This document shows positions 18,161 to 27,036 of a stretch of 64,000 nucleotides of DNA, piece by piece. The stretch is from Mycobacterium sp. OAS707 (lineage in GTDB: Bacteria > Actinomycetota > Actinomycetes > Mycobacteriales > Mycobacteriaceae). The stretch lies in assembly GCF_014873705.1 (NCBI RefSeq), contig NZ_JADBDS010000005.1, forward strand, positions 248,001 through 312,000, given 5' to 3'. Every line of letters begins with the position of its first letter. Position 1 is the stretch's first letter. Under the pieces are notes generated by a model. It was not told where the DNA came from, made no database searches, and saw nothing but the letters and a program-made list of their open reading frames with translations. The position numbers and the translations under genes were made by a program.

Positions 18161-19627
18161 ATGCGTATGACAAGGCGGACCAGTATCCAGATCGTTGTCT
18201 TCTGCGTAGTGTCTCTGGCCGCGCTTGCCGTGATGAGCCTCGGCTTCGTGCAGTTGCCGAGCCTGGTGTTCGGCGTCGACCGCTACACCGTCACTGTCGA
18301 ATTGCCCGAAGCCGGCGGCCTATACGAGCGCAGCAACGTCACCTACCGCGGCACGGAAGTGGGCGTGGTGAAACAGGTCGACCTGACCGACAGCGGCGTC
18401 GCGGCGAAACTCTCGCTTGATTCCGACATCAAGATTCCCTCGGACCTCAGCGTCGAGGTGCATAGCCAGAGCGCTGTCGGCGAGCAGTATGTCGCGCTGT
18501 TGCCCAACAACAGCACCTCTGCACCGTTGAAGGACGGCGATGTCATTGCGCGCGATCGTAGTTCGGTCCCTCCAGATATCAACGAGCTACTCGATGCGAC
18601 CAACCGCGGACTCGAAGCGATTCCCGGAGACAGCCTCAAGACCACGGTGGACGAGGCCTACGCCGCTCTGGGTGGGCTAGGACCTGAGCTTGCAAGGGTT
18701 TTCAAGGGCGGCTCCAACTTGGCGATCGATGCCAAGGCAAACCTTCCAGACCTGGTCAACCTGACCGATAACGTTGCTCCGATCCTCGACACGCAGACCG
18801 ACACTTCAGATTCCGTTCACGCATGGGCCGCTCACCTGGCCAGCGTCACCGATCAGCTGAAGACCAACGACGCAGCGGTGCGAGGCACCCTGCAGGGTGC
18901 ACCCGGAGCGGCGGAGGAGCTTCGTGCGCTCTTTGACCGCGTGAAGCCGACGCTGCCCGTGGTGCTGGCGAACCTGGTCTCAGTGGGCGACGTCGCGCTG
19001 GCGTACCAGCCCAACATCGAATACCTGTTGGTGCTGCTGCCGACGGGGACCGAGGCCATCCAGGCGGTCGGCGTAGCCAACCGCAATACGAAACAGGACT
19101 ACAAGGGTGCCTACCTGAGCTTCAACCTGAACCTCAACGTGCCGCCCGCGTGCACCACTGGCTTTCTGCCGCCCCAGCAGATGCGTTCGACAGCCCTCGA
19201 GGACTATCCCGCGCCGCCGCCCGGCAACCTGTACTGCCGCATCCCCCAGGATTCCCCCCTGAACGTGCGGGGGCAGCGCAACATTCCGTGCGTGACGAAA
19301 CCGGGCAAGCGCGCGCCGACGGCCGCGATGTGTGAGAGCGATGAGGTCTACGTTCCGCTCAATGACGGCTGGAACTGGAAGGGTGACCCTAATGCGACGC
19401 TCACCGGCCAGCCCGTGCCGCAGCCGCCGCCGGGCACGCCTGGGTCGACGGGTGTGCCGCCTGGTGGTACAGGACCGACCACCGCAGTGCCGATTGCGGC
19501 CGCTGAATATGATCCGGCCACCGGCACATACGTGGGCCCCGACGGGAAGGTTTACACTCAGTCGAATCTGGCACGCGGTGGCGGCGCGCACACCTGGCAG
19601 GACATGCTGGCACCCCCAGGGCAGTGA
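18161..19627 (+). CDS. mceF: MceF, Mce-family protein
   Basis: 488 residues from the ATG at 18161, one base after the mceE stop. N-terminal helix (IQIVVFCVVSLAALAVMSLG), Mce domain (VELPEAGGLYERSNVTYRG), extended helical region, then a C-terminus rich in Pro, Gly and Thr with four cysteines. Last gene of the operon; no mce-associated (mas) genes follow, and the convergent isochorismatase-like gene ends only four bases away. Which Mce system (1-8) this is cannot be decided here. Confidence 0.95.
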   Translation: MRMTRRTSIQIVVFCVVSLAALAVMSLGFVQLPSLVFGVDRYTVTVELPEAGGLYERSNVTYRGTEVGVVKQVDLTDSGVAAKLSLDSDIKIPSDLSVEVHSQSAVGEQYVALLPNNSTSAPLKDGDVIARDRSSVPPDINELLDATNRGLEAIPGDSLKTTVDEAYAALGGLGPELARVFKGGSNLAIDAKANLPDLVNLTDNVAPILDTQTDTSDSVHAWAAHLASVTDQLKTNDAAVRGTLQGAPGAAEELRALFDRVKPTLPVVLANLVSVGDVALAYQPNIEYLLVLLPTGTEAIQAVGVANRNTKQDYKGAYLSFNLNLNVPPACTTGFLPPQQMRSTALEDYPAPPPGNLYCRIPQDSPLNVRGQRNIPCVTKPGKRAPTAAMCESDEVYVPLNDGWNWKGDPNATLTGQPVPQPPPGTPGSTGVPPGGTGPTTAVPIAAAEYDPATGTYVGPDGKVYTQSNLARGGGAHTWQDMLAPPGQ

Positions 19628-19631
19628 ACGT

Positions 19632-20246
19632 TTACAGGCGGTCGTCCGTCCATTCGGTGATCAGATCGTCTGCGGTGGTGATCCTGCCGAGAACAGCAAT
19701 AGTGTTGTCCAACACCTGGTTTCCGTAATCGGCCGGTGTCCCACCGACGACATCACGAGGGACGATCAAGCCGAAGCCGGCCTGCGTGATATGCCCCGCC
19801 GTGATAGGCAATGCAAGGTTCAGCGAAACACCCGCGAGAACTATTGTGCGCACACCGAGGCCCCGTAGTACCGGCAAAAGCTCGGAATCCATGGTGGGGA
19901 ACAGGCCATGGTGGCGTGGTAGAACGAGATCCGTCGATGCCAGAAGCTCTGGTAACACCTGGGTTTCGTGGCTTCCAGGCGTCCAGGACGCCGTCAACGG
20001 GCCCAGCGCGTGCCAAAGGCGTGCTGTCCCCGGATGCGCACCACCGAAGGTGCCCTCGTAAGTCGCGTGGACCACCCGCGCGCCGTACGTGCGCGCCGCG
20101 TCGAGCAGTCGACGCAGGTTCGCGACCAGTCCCGCGCTGTCAGCGGCCAGTTGAGGCAATACCGACTCCGGTCCGAGTACGCCGTTCTGGCATTCCACGC
20201 AGACCACCGCAATGCTTGCTGCATCCACGCTGTTCGTCATCGTCAC
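19632..20246 (-). CDS. Isochorismatase-fold hydrolase lacking the catalytic Cys
   Basis: 204-residue protein of the isochorismatase/cysteine-hydrolase fold. Amidase-type members have an Asp-Lys-Cys triad; here the first position reads VECQNG (Glu for Asp), the Lys position is LPRHHGLF (Arg) and the Cys position is GVSLNLALPITAG (Ala/Leu). It is therefore unlikely to be a cysteine amidase and may be an isochorismatase-like or inactive form. It follows the P450 gene by two bases on the minus strand, so the two are co-transcribed. Confidence 0.85.
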   Translation of the reverse strand: MTMTNSVDAASIAVVCVECQNGVLGPESVLPQLAADSAGLVANLRRLLDAARTYGARVVHATYEGTFGGAHPGTARLWHALGPLTASWTPGSHETQVLPELLASTDLVLPRHHGLFPTMDSELLPVLRGLGVRTIVLAGVSLNLALPITAGHITQAGFGLIVPRDVVGGTPADYGNQVLDNTIAVLGRITTADDLITEWTDDRL

Positions 20247-20248
20247 CG

Positions 20249-21427
20249 TCAGTACCTCAGAAGCAGCGAGCCAAGCCCGAAGGTGTTCGCGGGGAACACG
20301 ATCTCGGGCACCTCGTCCGTGGCGAGCTCGAAGTCAGGAACCCGTTTGAGCCACTCTTCGACGATGAGCGTGAGTTCCATCCGGGCCAGATGGGAGCCAA
20401 GGCAGCGGTGCGGGCCACCGCCGAAACCCCAGTGGGGGTGCACCTTTCCGTCCATGACTACGTCGTTGGTGGAGATAGAGTCACTGTCGTCACGATTGAT
20501 CGCCGCGAGGCACAGCCGTACTCCGGTGTTCGGGGGGAAGGTCACGTCGGCGACGGTAACCTCTTCGGTGGTCACCCTTGGCACGATGGGAGCCGGCGGC
20601 TCCAATCGGACGATCTCCTCGACGAAAACCTTGATCCCCTCAGGGTCGTCACACAATTTCCGTCGAAGCTCCGGATTGCGCGCGAGCTCCAGCATCGCAA
20701 AACCCATCGACGAGGTGACGGTGTCCAGACCAGCCAAGACGAATAGGAAGCTGAGTCCAATCGCCTCGGCATCGTCGAGCGGATCCTCGCCCGTGAGCAC
20801 CTTCGACAAGAGGTCGTCGCCCGGGCTCTCACGTCGTTGATTGATCGCTTCAGAGACGTAGGCGACGAGTTCGAGCGCAGGCGTAAGGTCGGCGCCTTCC
20901 ATCGACGGCAGCTCCGACAGAGCGATGACATTGTCTTTCCACGCGACCAGGCGGTCCCGGTGTTCCAAGGGAAGCCCGAACAAGGTGAGGAACACCTGCG
21001 ACGGGTACGGGATGGCGATGTCTGCCATGACGTCGCACTCACCCTTAGCCGCGACAGCGTCAACGATGTCGATCGCCTGCTTCTGCAGCGACGGCAGCAT
21101 GTCCTTGAGCGTGTGCGGGCTGAAGAACGGTTGCAGGATCTTCCGGAAGCGGGTGTGCTCGGGCGGGTCGAACGAGATCGGTACGAGCGGCAACGGGCTG
21201 CCCAGCATGTCAAAGGCCTTCTTCGACGAGAATCGATCCGGGTCGCGCAGCGCCGTGAGCACGCCGTCACGCTGGGTCAGGAAGTACCACCCGTCGATCA
21301 ACACCACAGGTCCGGCGTCCCGCAGCACCTTCCACCCGAGTCCGCGATCGCCCGCCATCGGCAGAGTTGCCCATTCGAGTTCCGGTACGCCCGCGATCAC
21401 GGGATGTCTATCAGACTCCATGCTCAT
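20249..21427 (-). CDS. Cytochrome P450
   Basis: 392-residue P450. I-helix motif AGLDTV, ExxR in EEIVRLEPP context, heme loop FGGGPHRCLG with Cys at about residue 342. Start ATG at 21427; a second ATG two codons later is equally possible. It precedes the isochorismatase-like gene (two-base gap) and follows an SDR remnant. Its heme loop is nearly identical to that of the P450 at 3.2 kb; the P450 at 46.7 kb has FGVGIHRCLG instead. Confidence 0.95.
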   Translation of the reverse strand: MSMESDRHPVIAGVPELEWATLPMAGDRGLGWKVLRDAGPVVLIDGWYFLTQRDGVLTALRDPDRFSSKKAFDMLGSPLPLVPISFDPPEHTRFRKILQPFFSPHTLKDMLPSLQKQAIDIVDAVAAKGECDVMADIAIPYPSQVFLTLFGLPLEHRDRLVAWKDNVIALSELPSMEGADLTPALELVAYVSEAINQRRESPGDDLLSKVLTGEDPLDDAEAIGLSFLFVLAGLDTVTSSMGFAMLELARNPELRRKLCDDPEGIKVFVEEIVRLEPPAPIVPRVTTEEVTVADVTFPPNTGVRLCLAAINRDDSDSISTNDVVMDGKVHPHWGFGGGPHRCLGSHLARMELTLIVEEWLKRVPDFELATDEVPEIVFPANTFGLGSLLLRY

Positions 21428-21551
21428 TGCTCGACTCCCACTCGCTCCGGTCCGAACTCGTTCTCGCTGCGGTCCTCACTCGCGGTCGTCTTCGGTGCTC
21501 ATCGCTCTCCGTCGTTCTCAGAACGCTGACTGGCGGAGTCCAGCTCGCAGA

Positions 21552-21786
21552 GAAGACTTGGCTCATCGTGCACGCCTCGAAGGACTCGCGATAATCGTTC
21601 AGGTCTTTGATGTCGGCGAAGTCGCCGCGCCGTTCGTATATGGCCTGCCCGATCACGATCAGCGGCCCTCCGATCCCACCGCTGAGCTGACAGACGGTCC
21701 GCGGCAAGCATTTTGGCCACTTCAAGACCCATTCCCTTGCTGCCGCCGACGATCAGTGCAGACTTGTTCCTGATGCCGTAGTCCAC
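21552..21786 (-). pseudogene. SDR dehydrogenase remnant with internal deletion
   Basis: Between the P450 and the intact SDR, a minus-strand frame begins as a normal SDR (DYGIRNKSALIVGGSKGMGL, then EVAKMLAAD; bases 21697-21786). It then breaks and continues in another frame with a mid-protein SDR segment (GGIGGPLIVIGQAIYERRGD to EACTMSQVF; 21552-21683). The central 50 or so residues and the whole catalytic half (YxxxK) are gone. The start lies 12 bases after the end of the intact SDR, so it was once the next gene of that operon. Confidence 0.75.
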
Positions 21787-21798
21787 CGGTGCGACCCA

Positions 21799-22626
21799 TT
21801 ACCGGCGGACATCCATGCCCGCATCGACCTTCAGCACGCTCCCGGTGAACGAACGTCCGGCGTCGGAGATGAGGAACAGGATGGCATTGCTGACGTCCTT
21901 GGGTTCGATCAGCGGCAGGTCCGGCAGCGCCGTTTGCATGGCGTTGGCCAAGTGCGGCATCTGTTCGATCACCTTGAACAGCGCGGGGTTCTCGGTAACC
22001 ATCGGTGTCGCGCAGTTGGTCGGCGCCACCGCATTTACGCGGATCCGTTCTGGTGCAAGCAAATTCGCGTACGCACGCACCAATCCGGTGATCGCCAGCT
22101 TTGCCATGAGGTAGGCATCTGAACCGCCACGGCCGTCGGTCATGTCCAGCAGGGCCGCCATCGAACTGGTGGCGATCAGGTTGCCGCCCTTGCCGCGTTC
22201 CTTGAGGTGGGGGATGGCAACCTGGAAGGTGTTCCAGACGCCGGTCTGCATGATGTCCAGTCCGACCCGCAGCGCCTCCGAGGCGTCGCGCTCGTCGGGA
22301 TTGGTGAGAATTACGCCCGCATTGGCGATGACCGTGTCGATGTGGCCGAACTGATTCACGCCGGCGTCGAAGGCAGCCTGCAGGGCGGTCTTGTCGCGGA
22401 CGTCGGCACTCTGGAAAATCATTTCCTGACCGGTCTTTTCGACAAGCCGCGCCGTCTCCTCGAGATCCTCGGCGGTTCCGAGTTTGTAGGGCACCACGTC
22501 GAGGTCTGCACAGATGTCCACGCCGACGATGTGGGCGCCCTCCTCTGCGCACATGACCGCATGTGATCGGCCTTGCCCGCGAGCGGCTCCGGTGATGAAT
22601 ACGACCCTGCCGTCCAGTGAACCCAT
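21799..22626 (-). CDS. Mycofactocin-coupled SDR oxidoreductase
   Basis: 275-residue short-chain dehydrogenase. The nucleotide motif is TGAARGQGRSHAV with the Asp of VGVDIC. After this comes the extra loop DLDVVPYKLGTAEDLEETARLVEKTG, an insertion typical of actinobacterial SDRs that hold NAD permanently and pass electrons to mycofactocin. Catalytic Ser in SSMAALL and Tyr-x3-Lys in DAYLMAKLAI. It oxidises an unknown alcohol. Start ATG at 22626 preceded by GGAGG at good distance. A second such SDR is at 59.5 kb. Confidence 0.92.
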   Translation of the reverse strand: MGSLDGRVVFITGAARGQGRSHAVMCAEEGAHIVGVDICADLDVVPYKLGTAEDLEETARLVEKTGQEMIFQSADVRDKTALQAAFDAGVNQFGHIDTVIANAGVILTNPDERDASEALRVGLDIMQTGVWNTFQVAIPHLKERGKGGNLIATSSMAALLDMTDGRGGSDAYLMAKLAITGLVRAYANLLAPERIRVNAVAPTNCATPMVTENPALFKVIEQMPHLANAMQTALPDLPLIEPKDVSNAILFLISDAGRSFTGSVLKVDAGMDVRR

Positions 22627-23043
22627 TCTTTTGCCTCCAGTAGCTTGCTATCGCCGCGCTCGGTGGGGTGCTACGGGCACGTTGCAGTGACGTGCGCCAC
22701 ATCACGCATGCTACGCCGGGAAGGTGAAATCATACAACTATTTGCCTAATTTCTCCCGGGGCGCAGCGTTATCCATAGGATCAGCCGGCGGGGGCGGTCG
22801 TTGACCGGTTGTCGGCTCCGGCTTACAGATGTGACGCCTTGGCAACTGAAGTACGTCGAACTGCTGAGCTGGACGGAAGACGGTGTGGTTTCCGGTCGCC
22901 CTACCGGGGCGCGGCTTAACGGGTTGATAGCTCGCAGTATTTGCGAGCAATCAACCCGTTACGCCGCTAGCCGAGCATCGTGGGGGCCGACAGCGGGGCT
23001 TTGCCAGTGCTAACGCCGACATCGACACCACGGCTGTGAACGT
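22627..23043. other. 417-bp intergenic region with strong stem-loop
   Basis: Contains the promoter of the mycofactocin-type SDR (AT-rich AACTATTTGCCTAATTT at 22736-22752) and, near the 3' end of the next operon, a 45-base near-perfect hairpin at 22917-22961. A smaller hairpin CCGGT/ACCGG is at 22892-22907. No coding sequence is supported. Confidence 0.6.
22917..22961. terminator. Long stem-loop, probable transcription terminator
   Basis: Two 20-base arms (22917-22936 and 22942-22961; starting TAACGGGTTGAT and ending ATCAACCCGTTA) pair with a single mismatch around a five-base loop. It lies about 80 bp beyond the stop of the SDR at 23044 on the minus strand, where that operon should end. There is no U tract; mycobacterial terminators often lack one. 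A mobile palindromic unit is an alternative. Confidence 0.6.
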
Positions 23044-23823
23044 CTACTTGGGCGTGAAGCGCTGCGCGCCGTCCAGGCGCATGACCTCACCGTTGACGTA
23101 GCCGTTGGTGAGGAGAAATGCCGCGGCGTCTGCGAATTCGGCAGGTGCGCCCAAGCGCTTCGGAAACGGTACGTTGGCCGCGAATTTGGCAAGGGCTTCC
23201 TCGCCGACCGACTCCATGATCGGCGTCTTCATCGTGCCAGGAGCGATGGTGTTGACCCGGATGCCCGCTGAGCTCAGGTCGCGGGCCGCTGCGATAGTCA
23301 GGCCGATCACGCCGGCTTTGGCCGCGGCGTACGCGCTCTGTCCGATCTGGCCCTCATAGCCCGCGATGGAGGCTGTCAGCACCAGCGCGCCTCGTTCGCC
23401 TGCCTCATTGGGCTCGGCAGTCGCGACGGCGGCGGCCACCAGACGCGCCACGTTGTAGGTGCCGTTGAGGTAGAGGTCGATCGTCTTGGTGAAGGCGCCG
23501 AAGTCGGCTGGGCTGCCGTCGCGGCCCACGATGCGTTGCGCCACACCGAACCCTCCGTGAGCGGCGACCGCATAGCGCAGGCGCCCAAGCTGATTGGCCT
23601 GCTCGATGGCATCGAGGATTGAGTCTTCGCTCGTCACGTCCGTGCTGGCGAACAACGCCCGGCTACCCAGTTCATCGGCCAGCGCCTTGCCCCTGTCGGC
23701 GGCGAGGTCGGCGATGACGACGCCAAGTCCGTCGGCGTGTAGCCGTCGCACCGTCGCCTCGCCGAGGCCGCCTGCGCCGCCGGTGACGATTGCCGATGCA
23801 CCCTCGAATTGCTTGGTTGTCAC
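23044..23823 (-). CDS. SDR dehydrogenase, 3-hydroxyacyl-CoA dehydrogenase type
   Basis: 259 residues from the GTG at 23823, which overlaps the stop of the upstream ACAD gene (GTGA). Glycine motif TGGAGGLGE, acidic Asp in VVIADL, catalytic Ser (TASIAGYEG) and Tyr-x3-Lys (SAYAAAKAG) are intact. The sequence resembles type-2 3-hydroxyacyl-CoA dehydrogenases that use NAD to oxidise CoA-bound or free hydroxy substrates. It ends the operon SDR/ACAD/ACAD/SDR. A very close paralogue begins at 63802. Confidence 0.92.
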   Translation of the reverse strand: MTTKQFEGASAIVTGGAGGLGEATVRRLHADGLGVVIADLAADRGKALADELGSRALFASTDVTSEDSILDAIEQANQLGRLRYAVAAHGGFGVAQRIVGRDGSPADFGAFTKTIDLYLNGTYNVARLVAAAVATAEPNEAGERGALVLTASIAGYEGQIGQSAYAAAKAGVIGLTIAAARDLSSAGIRVNTIAPGTMKTPIMESVGEEALAKFAANVPFPKRLGAPAEFADAAAFLLTNGYVNGEVMRLDGAQRFTPK

Positions 23824-24908
23824 GAGTTCTCCATTTCTATATTGCCGATTACCAGGTCCCACGGATCGTTGGCCGCCAGGGCCATCCGGCCGAGGCGACG
23901 AGCGTGGTGCGCGGTGGTGCCATAGTCCTGAGTCCAGCTTTGCGCCCGCATGGTCGCCGACCACAACGGGTGTTCAATGGTGACCCCGATCGCTCCGTGC
24001 AGCTGATGTGCGATCGTGGTGACCTGCCCGACTGCCTGGCCGACCGCGACCTTGGCAACGGTGACCGCGTATTCGGTTTGCGCTGAACCGAATCCGTGGT
24101 CCGCCGCCGCGGCGACGGCCAGTGTCGCTGCGGCCCTTGCACGCTCGATCTCGCCGGCCATAGCGGCCAAGGCGTGCTGGACCGCCTGAAACTTGCTGAG
24201 CGGGCGACCGAACTGCACGCGCCCAGCGGTGTGTTCGACGGACATCGCGGCTGCCGCGTCGAGCGCACCGATGGTCTGCACGCAGCGGCACCACGCGCCG
24301 CGTCGCGACAATTCGGTCGCGATTGCACCGTCGATGGCGGTCAGCTCGTCGGCCGCTATGTCGAAGGTGATTCGATCGCGTGGTTCTCCGGCCAGGTTGT
24401 GGCCCTCCTCGACGGTTGCGTTGTCGACGTCGAGCACCCCGACCCACAACTCGTCGCGACAGCGCGCGGCCACAAGCACCGCCGCGCAGACTCGGCTCCA
24501 CGGCGCGTCGATCGCGGTCCCTGTCACCCGGCCCTCGGCGCGTTCGGCGTCGGCGATCGCGACGGTCAGGGGCCCGTCCGGGACATCGATGCCGGCCCGC
24601 TGGGCCAGCCAGCCGGCCAGCGCGTCGGTCTCGGCCAGTGGCACCGCGCCTGCATGCCGCGCCACACCGTAGAGCGCGATGGCGAGCTCCTGCGGTCCCG
24701 CGTCCAGGTCCGGTGTGCTCGTCAGCCGTGTCAGCCCGGTGTCCTCGAGATTGCGCCACAGGTCGGCGTCGAACTCTTCGGGAACCCGACGGCGACCGAG
24801 CTTGGCGTCGAAGGACCGCCGGCCAATGTCGTCGATCAACTGGCGCAGTTCTGCGCCGTCGTCATCTGCGGTGCCGGTATCGAACACACCGCCCGAAAGT
24901 GCCGTCAC
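23820..24908 (-). CDS. Acyl-CoA dehydrogenase, beta-type subunit
   Basis: 362-residue ACAD-fold protein. It keeps the Arg-x-Gln-Phe-Gly FAD/dimer motif (GRVQFGRPLSKFQAVQHALA) but lacks the Glu that serves as base in the adjacent gene product and the GGT-E-x-x-R C-terminal motif. This is the pattern of the non-catalytic subunit in alpha2-beta2 ChsE-type dehydrogenases. It is coupled to the alpha-type gene upstream (overlap at 24905-24908), so the pair probably forms one heterotetramer that dehydrogenates a bulky acyl-CoA. Confidence 0.9.
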   Translation of the reverse strand: MTALSGGVFDTGTADDDGAELRQLIDDIGRRSFDAKLGRRRVPEEFDADLWRNLEDTGLTRLTSTPDLDAGPQELAIALYGVARHAGAVPLAETDALAGWLAQRAGIDVPDGPLTVAIADAERAEGRVTGTAIDAPWSRVCAAVLVAARCRDELWVGVLDVDNATVEEGHNLAGEPRDRITFDIAADELTAIDGAIATELSRRGAWCRCVQTIGALDAAAAMSVEHTAGRVQFGRPLSKFQAVQHALAAMAGEIERARAAATLAVAAAADHGFGSAQTEYAVTVAKVAVGQAVGQVTTIAHQLHGAIGVTIEHPLWSATMRAQSWTQDYGTTAHHARRLGRMALAANDPWDLVIGNIEMENS

Positions 24909-26053
24909 CGTAAGCCCATTCCGCGCGCGATGACCCCGCGCAGTACCTCATTGGTGCCGCCACGCAATGTGAACACGGGCTTGTGCAGCCATGCAGTGGC
25001 CAGCAAGGCAGCGATCTCGGCCGTCTTCGGCGACTGGTCGAGCAGGTCGGCGCTCACCCCGACCGACTCCTGCTCGAAACGCGTGCCGAGATCCTTGACC
25101 AGGGCGGCTTGACTCGCCGCGTCTTTCTCGTCCGTCAGCGTCCTGGCCACCCATACCGACAGCTGTCGAAGTGAGATCAATCGCGCCAGCAGGTGACCGA
25201 TGTCGGCGGCGGTGCGGTCGTCGGGCGGTGGCCCCGCGCTCAGCGCCCTGATCGCGGCGGCGATCAGTGGAAGGGTGGACAACATCCGCTCCGGACCGCT
25301 TCGCTCGAAGGACAGCTCAGCGGTGACCTGATGCCACCCGTTGCCGACCTCGCCGAGCACGTCAGCGTCGGGCACGAAGACCTCGTCGAAAATGACCTCG
25401 TTGAAGTGGTGCTCGCCGTTCATCAGCACGATCGGCTCGACACGAACGCCGTCGACGTCGCACGGCACCAGGAACTGGCTGAAGCCGGCGTGGCGATGCT
25501 CAGGATCTGGGGGGCTGGTGCGCGCCAGCACCACGACCTGATGAGCGAGATGGGCTCCGCTCGTCCAAACCTTTGTGCCGCTGAGCAACCAACCGCCGTC
25601 GGTCTGGACGGCCTTGCTGGCCACGGCGGCCAGATCCGACCCGGCGCCGTGTTCACTCATGCCGATCGACGAGTAGAACCTGCCCGCCGCGATGCGCGGC
25701 AGCAGCCGGTCCCGCTGTTCTTGATTCCCGTAGGCCAGCAGGCCGGGAGCCACCTGCCGGTCGGCGATCCAGTGCGCCGCCACCGGGGCGCCTGCGGCCA
25801 GTAGTTCCTCGGTCACCACATATCTGTGGAGATGGCTCATGCCGTGGCCGCCGTACTCTGCAGGGATGATCATCCCGACGAAACCGGCGTCGCCGAGGCG
25901 GGCGCTGAACGCCTCGTCCCACTGACCCAACCACGAGTCGACAGCGGGTTCCCAGCCGAACTCGGCACGGTCGGCCCGCAGGAAATCTCGCACGGAGGCC
26001 CGCAGCTTGGCCAGGTCGGGCTCGTTGGCGCTCAACGCGTCAAATGAACTCAC
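24905..26053 (-). CDS. Acyl-CoA dehydrogenase, alpha-type (catalytic) subunit
   Basis: 382-residue FadE. FAD/substrate motif SSIGMSEHGAGSDLA (about 128-141), probable catalytic base Glu250 in LSFERSG (the helix-G position used by isovaleryl- and sterol-type ACADs) and C-terminal RGGTNEVLRGVIARG, where the classic YEGT Glu is Gly. GTG start at 26053, 11 bases after the SDR stop. Its partner is the beta-type gene immediately downstream. Confidence 0.93.
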   Translation of the reverse strand: MSSFDALSANEPDLAKLRASVRDFLRADRAEFGWEPAVDSWLGQWDEAFSARLGDAGFVGMIIPAEYGGHGMSHLHRYVVTEELLAAGAPVAAHWIADRQVAPGLLAYGNQEQRDRLLPRIAAGRFYSSIGMSEHGAGSDLAAVASKAVQTDGGWLLSGTKVWTSGAHLAHQVVVLARTSPPDPEHRHAGFSQFLVPCDVDGVRVEPIVLMNGEHHFNEVIFDEVFVPDADVLGEVGNGWHQVTAELSFERSGPERMLSTLPLIAAAIRALSAGPPPDDRTAADIGHLLARLISLRQLSVWVARTLTDEKDAASQAALVKDLGTRFEQESVGVSADLLDQSPKTAEIAALLATAWLHKPVFTLRGGTNEVLRGVIARGMGLR

Positions 26054-26064
26054 AGATCAGACTC

Positions 26065-26928
26065 CTACACCGCGGGCAGCGGGCTCGACGATAGGTAGAA
26101 GTTGGGGGCCAGGTCGTCATCGCTGGCCGCCAGCCGATATCCCGACAGGTCGACGACGCCCTGCTCGCGCAATACCTCTTCATCGGTGTAGAAGTGGCCG
26201 CTGCAGTCCGCGGCCGGTCGGGTGACCAGAGCGTGCACCGCGTCGGCCATGATTCGCGGGTGGCGGGCCTGTGCCCGCACCACGTCCTCACCCATCGCAA
26301 CGATCATCCCGGTGCTCGCCACGGTGGTCGCGGGCCACAGCGAGTTGACGGCAATGGGTATCGATGCGAACTCCGCGGCCCATCCGAGTGTCAGCAGACT
26401 TTCGGCGTACTTACCCACCGTGTGTCCGACGTGCGCGCCCACCCATCGTGGGTCCAGGTTCAACGGCGGTGAAAGGTTGACGATGTGGGCGTTGTCGGAG
26501 TTCCGCAGGTAGGTGAACGCCGCCTGCACCACCGCGAAGGGTCCTTTGACGTTGATACCGAGCAGACGGTCGAAGTTCTTCGGCGGCAATTGCGGGGTGG
26601 GCCGAAGGTCCAATGCTCCCGCATTGTTCACCACCACGTCGATTCCGCCGAACTGCTCGGCAGCGGCGGCGATCGCGCTCGCGACCGCATCGGCGTCACG
26701 GACGTCGACCGCAAGCGGAAGCGCGCGACCGCCAGCGGCGCGGACTGCCTCGGCGGTCTCGGTCAGTGTGCCCGCGATTTTCGGGTTCGGCGTCTGCGTC
26801 TTGGCGAGCAGAGCCACCGCCGCTCCGTCCGATGCCGCCCGGACCGCGATTTCGCGGCCGATGCCGCGACTGGCGCCGGTGACGACGACGACGCGATCCT
26901 TGAGGGTGTGAGTACCGAGAGTTCCCAC
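26065..26928 (-). CDS. HSDL2-like SDR with catalytic Tyr replaced by His
   Basis: 287 residues from GTG 26928; upstream codons are open but lie in the divergent promoter. Strongly HSDL2-like: TGASRGIGRE, AKTQTPNPKIAGTL, NLSPPLNLDPRWV. The canonical Tyr-x3-Lys of HSDL2 (YTIxK) is HTVGK here, so Tyr is replaced by His while Lys stays. This makes ordinary SDR catalysis doubtful. First gene of the operon SDR/ACAD-alpha/ACAD-beta/SDR, divergent from the HMGCS-like gene with 108 bp between the starts. Confidence 0.88.
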   Translation of the reverse strand: MGTLGTHTLKDRVVVVTGASRGIGREIAVRAASDGAAVALLAKTQTPNPKIAGTLTETAEAVRAAGGRALPLAVDVRDADAVASAIAAAAEQFGGIDVVVNNAGALDLRPTPQLPPKNFDRLLGINVKGPFAVVQAAFTYLRNSDNAHIVNLSPPLNLDPRWVGAHVGHTVGKYAESLLTLGWAAEFASIPIAVNSLWPATTVASTGMIVAMGEDVVRAQARHPRIMADAVHALVTRPAADCSGHFYTDEEVLREQGVVDLSGYRLAASDDDLAPNFYLSSSPLPAV

Positions 26929-26971
26929 GACGGTGTCTTCTCCCTGGCTTAGGCTGCCGATGAAGTGGAAT

Positions 26972-26987
26972 GCTATAACTATATAGC
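26972..26987. promoter_or_regulatory. 16-bp palindrome GCTATA-ACTA-TATAGC in divergent promoter
   Basis: Perfect six-base arms with a four-base centre, midway between the divergent starts at 26928 and 27037. It is an AT-rich island in GC-rich DNA, so it is both a likely -10 region and an operator candidate controlling both operons. Confidence 0.5.
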
Positions 26988-27036
26988 TCATTAAGAACAC
27001 GGGGACCGCGGTATCCCGGGTAGGGGAGAAGCGAAC

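Noticed and set aside
10048..19627. Assigning the operon to mce4 (cholesterol import)
   Set aside because: Gene order is the same in all mce operons; subunit lengths and tails do not decide, and no KstR motif was recognised upstream.
22801..23013. 70-codon plus-strand frame across the stem-loop
   Set aside because: It reads straight through the long hairpin and has no gene-like codon use.
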